A stretch of 64,000 bases of DNA, taken from contig NC_056523.1 in assembly GCF_019175285.1 (NCBI RefSeq), positions 109,938,279-110,002,278 of the forward strand, in the 5' to 3' direction. Position 1 is the first letter of the stretch; every line of letters starts with the position of its first letter. Origin of the DNA: Sceloporus undulatus (taxonomy: Eukaryota; Chordata; Lepidosauria; Squamata; Phrynosomatidae). Made by a program: the position numbers and the translations under genes. Below are positions 55,530 through 64,000 of this stretch, one piece after another. The notes beneath the pieces are model-generated. The model did not search any database and was not told the origin of the DNA. It was given only the letters and a program-made list of their open reading frames with translations.

Positions 55530-55739
55530 GTAAGTGAGAGGGCTGTACTGTGGGACTGCAGTGGGAGGGAATCTTGGACCAGAGAACCTTGCCCTCCACC
55601 AGTGGGTCTCCTGTTAAGTACCAGCAGCATCCCAGTGCTGCCAATCTTCTTGCTGTTTGTCCATGTGGAATTACAAGTCCTTGGACTTTATTGATTAGTA
55701 AATTGCAGTTACTTAGCTGTTAAGATGCCAACTTTGACA

Positions 55740-56270
55740 ACTGTAAGATCAGCAAGATCGGCAGTTTAAGACCCAAGCGGCACATGACAAAGTGAACTCC
55801 CATCACTAGTCCCAACTTCTGCCAGCTTAGCAGTTCAAAAGCATGTAAAAGAGGAAATAGATAAATAGGTACCACTTTGGTGGGAAAGTAGCAATAGCAA
55901 GTATATTTCTATACCACTTACCAATATACTAAGCAGTTTACAAAGTGTAAGCCAATTGATCCCAACAAGCTAGGTACTCATTTTAGCGACCTAAGGAAGG
56001 ACGTGAGGCTGAATCGACTTGAAGCCCCTGGCTGGTATTGAACTCACAACCTTGTGGTTTATGAGACAGTGGCTGCAGTATAGGCATTTAACCACTACAC
56101 CACCAGATAACAGCACTCCATGCACCTCAGCATTTAGTCATGCTAGTCATGATTGCAGAGTCATCTTTGACAACACTGGCTCTTCAGCTTAGTAACAGAG
56201 ATGTGTACAGTTAAACAGAATTAGACAATCGCAGCAAAGGAGAAACATTTACCTTTTACCTTTACAGGTT
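55740..56270 (+). mobile_element. Squamate SINE (type C), split by another SINE
   Basis: The left part (AGATCGGCAGTTTAAGACCC, CCAGCTTAGCAGTTCAAAAG, ATAGGTACCACTTTGGTGGG) stops at about 55889. The right part resumes at about 56109 (CAGCACTCCATGCACCTCAG, ACTGGCTCTTCAGCTTAGTA) and ends ACATTTACCTTTTACCTTT. Confidence 0.8.
55890..56108 (-). mobile_element. SINE type B inserted in type C
   Basis: Reverse of 13275-13552: TATACCACTTACCAATATAC, AGGTACTCATTTTAGCGACC, ATTGAACTCACAACCTTGTG, GCATTTAACCACTACACCAC. It lies exactly inside the type C body. Confidence 0.8.
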
Positions 56271-57578
56271 TAGCTCAGTTAACAAAATAGTTCTGTTTCT
56301 GGACATTACTTTAACAGAAAAAAGGTACCAGAGCAGATATAACACGGGAAAAGTAGAGATAGATCCTATGCCCAAAAAAGAATATTTCTGCAATTTTTTT
56401 GTTCCAAACTAAACGAAATGCATGTGTGAAATAAAAGGCCAGGCAAGCCTTGGATAAATAAAGAAAAATATTTTGAACTTTCTAAATCCTTCCAAAACAT
56501 TTCTTCGAAAAGGTATCCAGAAATTATGTTTTATTTCATAAGCTTCCATTTTTCTTACGATTTCTATCATGTTGGCTAAACTTGTAGCTCAGTGCTCTTT
56601 TAAACATGGTGAGGGTTGGGTGAGCTGGTGCTAATTTTTCAACTTTTCTATCTGTGTTACTGTTCACCCATACTCAGTAAGGAATTGTGGAGTCAGCTGC
56701 TGTTTACCTTATCTGTTGAAAGCAAGCATGCATGCTATAGCAGAATCCCACTTTTCCCAGCTCAAGGCTTATTTCATTGTTTATTACACATGCTGCTGCA
56801 ACCTGGCACAGAAAATTAGTTTTCCTCCAGCCCTCTCTCACAATCCTCCTAATATTGGTGCTGCTAAAAAAGTAAATAAAGTCCACCTAGACAAAGGGGC
56901 TGTATACAAGTAGGATAGCCTAGCCCTTTAATGGACACTGGAGCTAAGAGGTCTGATGAGCTGTCATTTTTAACTTTTAAGAACCCTTCCACATAAAACA
57001 GACATAGCATTGCAAAAACTTGCCAATAGTGTTTCTCTCCTCTTTTCAGTGTTTTTGAGCCTGTGATTCCCAATTTCACCCTTTCTTTCTCCTTGAATTT
57101 GCTTCTGAGAAATCAGTGTTACATGTCACAGTAGGAATAGGTATCGGGGCCTTAGTATCTCTGTATGAAATGATGAAATGACTACACATTTACATTTTAA
57201 CAAAAAAAATCCCACCTATTCATCACAAAAACAGTACAGGAGGCTTACTCAACATAGGTTACTTACAGACTGGTAGATGGGAGAGAAAGATGGTTATTTT
57301 GCACAATGCGGGGTAAAAATAGGGACATACTAATATTTGACTGTGTGCTTCACTTCCACTCAGATATGGGGGTTATTTCAGAATTTCAGTGCATTAACCT
57401 GCCATAGCATTCCTACCAGATATTGTCCAGTTGCCAATGGCACATGCAGGGGAACCTTAGTCAAGCAGGCTCTCCTAACTAACTTTCCAGGGACTAATTA
57501 CAGCTGATGGACAGGACCAAATCTAAACACAACAGATACAAACTTACAGCCTCTCATCCACATACATATTCATTTAAA

Positions 57579-57785
57579 ATTATATGAAGCCTGGGCATTA
57601 TCCCCTATACATTTGGGTTTCAACCTCACCTCCTTGTTATATTTTTCCTGTCCTCCCACACAGGAATGGTGAACGTGGCCTCTTCACCACTCTATCCATC
57701 CTGTGTCGGCGGGACAGGAAAATATAACAAGGAGGTGAGGTTGAAACCCAAATGTATAGGGGATAATGCCCAGGGTTCATATAAT
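57579..57785. repeat. Near-perfect 207-bp inverted repeat
   Basis: Left arm 57579-57653 and right arm 57711-57785 (75 bp each) are complementary apart from about two differences, e.g. GGGCATTATCCCCTATACAT versus ATGTATAGGGGATAATGCCC. The 57-bp spacer also pairs: CACAGGAATGG with CCATCCTGTG, then GGTGAA with TTCACC. Almost the whole unit folds into one long hairpin. Confidence 0.9.
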
Positions 57786-57989
57786 GCCTAACCAAGATTG
57801 GAAGCATCATACATTCAGCATCTAATGTTCCCAGAGGAGACTGGCCGTGCCCACATGGGACAAATACCAGTTCCTCCCCCACCCTCCTTACAGAGAATAG
57901 TCCTGACAACACAGGGCCCAGTCTTCAGTTCTGGTCAGTTCATCACCAAACCCATTGTATACCCCCCTACACACACAGAGCAAATTTTA

Positions 57990-58300
57990 AAAATTCACCT
58001 TTTGCTCTACTTCTTCCAGAGCAAGGGTGGGTGGCTGTTTACAGTGCAAGCCACTGCCCTCAATCACTCCCTCTAAAGTCAGAACAAGGCACTCAGCCAT
58101 GTGATTGATGCTGGGCATCTCATTTTCAGTCTCAAAGAGAGTGATCTGCAATGGCAGTGTGCAACACAGTGGGATGTGTGTACAAACAGCCACCAACTGT
58201 CACATCAAAGTGCCAGGTAATGGGAAGATGTTAGGGCAGCTCTGAGGCCCTGTGCAGACACACAGGAGTGAATGTGTGTATGGCTAATTTTAAACTTGAG
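57990..58300. repeat. Dispersed repeat, relative of 26460-26860
   Basis: GTCAGAACAAGGCACTCAGC, CACAGTGGGATG, GCCAGGTAATGG and CCCTGTGCAGAC are shared. The 19-bp hairpin of the other copy is degraded here. Confidence 0.4.
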
Positions 58301-60228
58301 AGCATAGTGTGTGAGTAATCACATTTTTCTTTACAAACTAGGCATTGGTTAGTCTGGATTTCATTACCAGATTTCTAATCAGCAGCTGTTTCACAGAGGT
58401 AAAGATACACAGGCAGCAAAGATGGCAGATGGTCTCATCCACAGTCCCTGGGGGTGAATGCTTGTTGTCCTATGCAAACCATCACTTGGAAGGTTAGTTA
58501 GAAACCACTGATGAATATGTAGATATTATCAATGGTATACAGTATTTAACATTTCAAATAGACTACGAGGTACAATTATATATCTTTAAAAAGTTAATTT
58601 TTTGTTTCCTATAGTACTCAAAAACAGAAAATAAAGAGATGATCAGGGAGAGATGGTGACAGCATATTGAAAAAGGCTTAAAATTTCATACAAATGCCAC
58701 TTGATAGTACATCACATCATCATACAGTTGGCTTGTATATCAGGGCGGAAAATACCAGTCCTGACAAACACACAGATCCTCAGTACTTTCTCAGACTTGA
58801 CACAGGTAGAATCATAGTGAGGCCAACTTTTTTTGAATGGTTGGCAGAGACCATACTGTTCATGTCTGAGCTGCCAAAGTATATGTACAAATGTACTTCA
58901 GTTAAACCCTTTCAGTTAAACCTTTTCAGCCTCTTTAAAGAGCTCATTTTCCCCACTCCAAAATGACAAATGTACTCCTAAAATCCATCATTGATGCTCC
59001 TTTAAGTTCAATGCTGGTGAATTCAGGTTTAGCACCTCTTCTTATTTGTTAGATCAGAGTACTGTTTATAAAAAGGATTGCGTTGATACCTGTTTAACTG
59101 TGAAATGTGGAGATATTGGTTAGCACCTCCTAAAACTAACCATGAAGGGCCTTACTTTCCCCTCAGTCCTTCCTTTAATGTTTCTTGGATTGACTGGGTG
59201 ATTTAGGCTCCTGTGTGGCTTGGAACTGAGGGTGTTGTGGAAACAGTTCCAGGCCTTCCAGTGGAGGACATCATGCTGTGGAGCAATTCAGCCAATTAAA
59301 TGGCCAAATGAATGTTGGAGAGGCCAAACAACACTTTAAAACTGTGGAGCTCTGCCAGGTGCCATAGGGAAAAGCTCCATTCTCATCTGAGTTGGAGAAT
59401 GTTCCATACACGGATCCACTTTGTACAAGCCAACTGTATTGTAGTGCTGCAAGGAATGGGGTGGCCCTGATCATAGGAGGGCTCCATCTTGTGCACTTGA
59501 CCATTAAATTCCTCCTTTTATAGAAATATACCTCTCCTTCTAAACTTCTAAAATTAATTATTTGGAAACAGGATTGAGAGATTTAGCTTATCCTAAAGAC
59601 AGATTTCTTCCCATAGCTGTGTATAACTTTGGTGATAGGTTTTCTGCAGCACTATTTATAATACAATCTGTGATACTTTGCGAAATAAACAATTGGAACA
59701 CTTCTGTCAAAACACTTATTAAGTGGCAGTGGTATAATACCCAGAAGAGAAAATCCCTTCCATCTGGTGGCTAAATTTTTAAGTCACAGGGGGGTAGTTC
59801 TTTGCTGTGAAGAAAGTGTTCATTTCTCAGTAATGTAGATATTAGATGGCTGACTTTTTAGAATTCTGCCTGCATGGCATCACAAAATAACACATACGTT
59901 TCTACCTAGGAAGCTGTCTTATACTGAATCAATTATTCCATGCAGGGTTTCAAGCAAGACTCTTCCCCAGCCTTAACCAGAAACACAGACAGTGAATGTG
60001 GGACATGCTGTACACATAGCATGAAGTCAACCAGATGGCTTTCAGCCTTTCGCCAGTCTTAATGCTGCTTGATGTTTGGCCCTGTGTAATATTTGCAGAA
60101 TGTTTACTAGAATGCCAGTTAAGGGGCATATACTGTCAGTGACATAAATGAAACAGACACATACTTGTATATATTTCTTCTGAGCACAAGCAAAATATCA
60201 GCCATTTCTAGGTTGTGTTGAATCAGGC

Positions 60229-60395
60229 ATCTTCAATATAGGATATGACTCAAATCATTTCAGAAAGCTGCAGGGTTCTGTTGATCCAAAGGTGAAGTGT
60301 TGCATCATGCATTTTCAATACAGGATATGACTCAAATAATTTAAGAAGGTGCAATGGAATAGTCTGTTGGCCTGAAAGTGGAGTAGTGCCAGATG
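60229..60395. repeat. Two-copy 82-bp tandem duplication
   Basis: GGATATGACTCAAAT starts at 60241 and 60323. TTCAATA.AGGATATG and AAAGGTGAAGTG / GAAAGTGGAGTAG recur at the same offset. Confidence 0.65.
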
Positions 60396-60409
60396 TGTTA
60401 AAGATTATA

Positions 60410-60640
60410 TCTGTGGCTGCATCTGTATTACAGAATTTATACAGTTTGATATTCCTTTAACTTCCATGGTTCAATGCTATGGAATTCTGGAATTTGTAGT
60501 TTTGTGACCTATTTAGCTTTCCCTGTCAGAGAGTTCTGATACCACAACAAACTGCAAAGCTCATAATTCCATAGGATGGAGCCATGATAGTGAAAGTGGT
60601 GTCAAGCTGCATTAATTCTGCAGCATAGCAGCAGCCACAA
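60410..60640. mobile_element. Palindromic MITE, intron 3 copy
   Basis: TGTGGCTGCATCTGTATTAC and the complement of GCAGCATAGCAGCAGCCACA are the ends. GGAATTCTGGAATTTGTAGT lies in the core. Confidence 0.75.
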
Positions 60641-61062
60641 TCAATTTAGAACAAAATACCAAGCTCTTTTGAGGTATCCTGCCTTAAAGTGGCAAATGTA
60701 TATCTGTTGCATTCTGGGTGAGATAAAAAGTGTGACAATCAACTTCATATTCATTAAACGTGATGTGTCTTAGGCCAGTGACTTACAAACTGTTTTCCAG
60801 AAATCCATGTAGTTCTTCAGAAGCTTATCAGGGAATCTTTGGTGGGAAGAGCAGGAATGTTCAGACATATTGCTCATCGTTGCTGGCCTTGTTCCTGCAG
60901 TGTGTGGCTGCACTGTGTCCTTGCAGTATGTGTTGGATCTATTTTTCCCCTCATTTGTTCTCATACAGTAGGGTGGTGGCATACAAGAAGCCCACATAAC
61001 CTGAGAGTGTACACCTAGTACATGTCCCAGAATCCTTTGTAAAGGACAGGTATTCTGTAGCA

Positions 61063-61120
61063 CAGCAGTTATTAAACTGTGGGGTGGGACCTCCAGGGAT
61101 AGAAAATTTGAGAACCACTG
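61063..61120. mobile_element. 58-bp hAT-type element with 8-bp TSD
   Basis: Ends CAGCAGTTATTAAAC and ..TTTGAGAACCACTG (complement CAGTGGTTCTCAAA) match the hAT consensus terminus. The perfect 8-bp duplication CTGTAGCA flanks it at 61055-61062 and 61121-61128, the size hAT transposases make. Confidence 0.75.
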
Positions 61121-61544
61121 CTGTAGCAGATACACTCTGCTTCCTTGGCAAACAAGCCACTGAGGAAAGTATTCCCTGAAGGTAGGAAGTTGGAAACCAC
61201 TGCCCTAGATAGACCCCCAGTCACAAGCTTTGAAAATAGAGAGCAATGCATTTTTGCTTTGGGAGGAAGGAAACAAAAACTTGTGCTCATTTCAGCATGC
61301 CGCAATCAACAGCCACACTTTCAGCCCTTTAAATGTGTAGCCCAAGAATAAAATAATTGTGTAATCATAACTTGCACTTACTTTTTTCACTAGAATATAT
61401 GCTGCTGCTTTCTTACATATTCTACATTGCCCATTCTTCCAAGATACATTTCCCCCAGGAAGCTATATTTAGACCTTCATAGTTAGACAGGTTTTAACAA
61501 ATAGCATAACTTGTAGTTTAACTTTTTTCCTTGCTAGGGTTGCC

Positions 61545-63088
61545 AGACTGAGACAGCAGTGGGGGGAAATGCAGTGCAGAATAGGTAAACAGGTAGTACA
61601 TCTGGTCAATCTAAATGAATTCAAGTCTCCAGGGCCAGATGAACTACATTCAAGGTAATAAAAGAACTGGCAAATGTAATCTCAGAGCCACTGGCAATGG
61701 AGAACAGGAGAAGTCCCAGTAGACCAGAGGAGGGCAAATGTTATCCCCATTTTCAAAAAGGGGCGAAAGAGGACACAAACAAATACTGCCCAGTCAGCCT
61801 GAGATCAATAGCAGGAAAGATTCTAGAGCAGATGACTAAACAAACAAGCCTATAAGCTTTTAGAAAATCACTAAAAGTCAACATGGGTTTCTCAAAAACA
61901 AATCATGCCAGACTAGTCTGATCTCTCCTTTTTTGATAAAATTACAAGCTTGGTAGGTAAAAGGAATGCTGACTATGTAGTATATTTCAGTTTCAGTAAC
62001 GCCTTCAACACAGTCCCCAGTGATGTTCTTGCAAACAAGATAATAAAATATGGGCTATAAAATGCTATTGTTAGGTGGATTTGTTATTGGTTAATCAACC
62101 AAACCAATGGCTCCTTTTCATCCTGGAGAGAAGTGACTCATGAGGTGCCACAGGGTTCTGCCCTGGGCCCAGTACTATTCAACATCTTTGTCAGTGACTT
62201 GGAGGATGGAATAGAGGACATGCTTATCAGATTTGCAAATGACTCCAAATTAGGAGGAGTAGCTAAAACCTTGGAGGAGAGGATCAAAATTCAAAATAAA
62301 TTTAATGGATTAGAAAGCTGGGCCAAGACTAACCAAATGAATCTCAACAGGGAGAAATGTAAGGTAGTCAGAAAAAATGAAATTCACAGATATAGGATGG
62401 GGAGCATCTGGCTTGACAACAGTACATGTGAAAGGGATCTAGGAATCCTAGTAGACCAGAAGTTAAACATGAGTCAACAGTGTGATTCAACAGCTAAAAA
62501 AGCCAATGTGATTCTAGTCTGCATCAACAGAAATATGTTGTAGAGACTGCAAGAAGTAATAGTACCACTCTATTATGGTTTCGTCAGCCCTAACCTGGAA
62601 TACTGCATCCAGTTCTGGGCACCACAGTTCAAAAAGGATGTTGACAAGCTGGAGCGTGTCCAGAGGAGGGTGACTAAAATAATGAAAGGTCTGGAAACCA
62701 TGCCCTATGAGGAGAGTCTTAGGGAGCTGGGTATTTCAGATGGGAGAAGAGAAGGTTAAGAGGTGATATGATAGCCCTGGTTAAACATTTGAAAGAATGC
62801 CATACTGAAGATGGAGCAAACTTTTCTGCAGCTCCAGAACATAGTACCTGGAGCAATAGATTCAAACTACAAGAAAAGGGATTCCACCTGAATTTAGGAA
62901 GAACTTCCTGACAGTAAGGGCTGTTCGACAGCAAAATGTGCTAATTCCAAGTATGGTGAGTTTCCTTCCTTGAGGTTTTAAACAGAGGCAGGCTGGCCAT
63001 CTGTTGGAGGTGCTTTGATTTTGTGTTCCTCCATGGCAGAATGGGGTTAGACAGGATGGCCCTTGAAGCCTCTTCCAACTGAGGATTG
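61545..63088 (+). mobile_element. CR1 LINE, ORF2 RT to 3' region
   Basis: 1.54 kb. Translated pieces include IPIFKKG near 61745, VPQGSALGPVLFNIFVSDLE (62133 onward), the degenerate catalytic box FAND in place of FADD, and ERDLGILVDQKLNMSQQCD. The ORF2 C-terminus and a 3' end at CTTCCAACTG (about 63080) follow. Frame shifts and stops break it, and the 5' end is truncated. Confidence 0.9.
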
Positions 63089-63990
63089 TGTGGGAGAAAG
63101 AAAGAGAAAGAAGCTGGGATTTTTTTTGCTCCAATATGTATCATTCTACACTTTTTTTCAGTGAATTTTACTGTTTTAATGCCTTTTCCTTTTTTCACAG
63201 TTTCTTTTGTGTCTTAATAATGTAGTGTCATCAGCAAATATGGCCACTCTACTATATACTGTGAACTCCAGGTTTAGCATGAGGTGCTTCTCTATACTTC
63301 AGGCTTGGCTTAGTGGGCTGGTTTTACATTTTCTCATGAGAGTATTTTGTCTACAAACTTTTATATTCTAACCTGTTAACAAGCATCCCTCCCCTTTTCT
63401 CTCTGTCTTTTGCTTGTTTGAAGAATTTGTTGGCTCTACAGTTGGAAGCGCTACTTGAAGTAGCCTACAAGCCTTTTGGAGAAATGAATATATCAGGCCT
63501 GATTGCAGTTCCCTTTCTGCCAGTTATGGAAGTCTCCCACATATTGACTGAAAATGGTCCCACAGGCCCCATATAATCAACATTAATTAATTCATTGGCT
63601 AAGATTAACTAGTTAATTTTACAAACAAAATAACTTCAAGGTTCACGCCTCTAGGGTTCCCATAGTATTTATGCCACATTTCAGTTGTTTTAAATTTTAC
63701 AGACTTCCAGCTGTTGAAGAAACAGAGACATTCTCATGTATTACTATATATTACAGTTAATGGGGGGGGTGGTTTAAGCTGTATAGTAAACAGCTCTAAA
63801 TCTCTTGGAATTGAAAAGCACACCACAAAAAATTTCAATAAAGGTATGCATGTATGATGCTAGGCTGTGCTAATCATGTTGGTTGACAAGCTATACAGGC
63901 CTGAAATTAAATGTCATTCCATCTATTAGTAGGTTTATAGGTTACCATTCAACTATAATGTTCTTCCCTTTCTTGTTTTTCCTCCCTTAG

Positions 63991-64000
63991 ACCATATGTT
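63991..64000 (+). CDS. Stanniocalcin-2, exon 4 (first 10 bases)
   Basis: The acceptor TTTTTCCTCCCTTAG at 63976-63990 is followed by ACCATATGTT. With GA from exon 3 this reads GAA CCA TAT GTT = E-P-Y-V, matching the start of the final exon of human STC2 (EPYVDLVN, from memory). The rest of the exon, encoding the C-terminal part with the remaining cysteines and a His-rich tail in known STC2s, lies beyond the window. Confidence 0.9.

Larger units (their letters stand above)
55530..63990 (+). other. STC2 intron 3
   Basis: 8,461 bp, GT-AG. It holds nested SINEs, a near-perfect inverted repeat, a MITE, a tandem duplication, a tiny hAT-type element and a CR1 fragment (all listed). 56275-57575, 58305-60225 and 63090-63960 show nothing recognisable. 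Confidence 0.9.

Noticed and set aside
55528-55533. STC2 ending at the in-frame TAA after HE in exon 3
   Set aside because: A consensus donor GA|GTAAGT precedes it, and exon 4 joins in phase to give the conserved EPYV.
57579-57785. Canonical microRNA gene
   Set aside because: The stem is about 100 bp and nearly perfect, far longer than a metazoan pre-miRNA. A long inverted repeat describes it better.

Overview
This window is vertebrate nuclear DNA, most likely from a squamate reptile and probably an iguanian lizard. The repeats point there: BovB (RTE) LINEs, L2 and CR1 LINEs, Sauria-type SINEs with a BovB-like tail, a 5S rRNA-derived SINE, a tRNA-headed SINE with an L2-like tail, Tigger/MER2-like and hAT non-autonomous DNA transposons, and much CA/TA microsatellite. 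The species call is inference. No bacterial or organellar features are seen.

Only one host protein-coding gene is recognised: stanniocalcin-2 (STC2), plus strand, in the last 17.3 kb. Exon 1 coding sequence (46711-46891), exon 2 (50475-50617), exon 3 (55318-55529) and the first 10 bases of exon 4 (63991 to the window end) join in frame across introns of phase 1, 0 and 2. The spliced fragment gives 178 complete residues plus the codons E-P-Y-V of exon 4. It covers the signal peptide, a glycine-expanded N-terminal segment and most of the cysteine-rich glycohormone domain. A CpG-rich promoter region lies just upstream and carries a 19-bp near-perfect inverted repeat. About 360 bp of alternating CA/TA sequence abuts it on the upstream side.

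Positions 1-46 kb look intergenic and are repeat-dense. In order they hold: a GC-rich string of hairpins (1.15-1.5 kb); BovB and SINE pieces; a tandem CCTCC-motif array leading into an orphan CpG island (5.0-7.1 kb); an L2 LINE with a 449-codon reverse-transcriptase frame (7.6-9.3 kb); CR1 and L2 fragments (9.3-16 kb); nested fold-back elements and an 83-bp minisatellite (16.5-17.8 kb); two Tigger-like elements (21-23 kb); a solo LTR (23.7-24.5 kb); scattered palindromic MITEs; a 0.9-kb TIR transposon (32.6-33.5 kb); SINEs and a Tigger-like element swollen by about 490 bp of polypurine (34.5-36 kb); a 1.45-kb BovB fragment (36-37.5 kb); CR1; a second orphan CpG island (42.6 kb); microsatellites and a 5S-derived SINE (43-44.1 kb).

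The STC2 introns carry further MITEs, SINEs (one nested in another), a second hairpin-string element, a near-perfect 207-bp inverted repeat, a 58-bp hAT-type element with a perfect 8-bp target duplication, and a 1.5-kb CR1 fragment. I see no CRISPR array, operon or intact tRNA/rRNA gene. Apart from STC2 and the L2 frame, the long open frames are shadows of low-complexity or repeat sequence.
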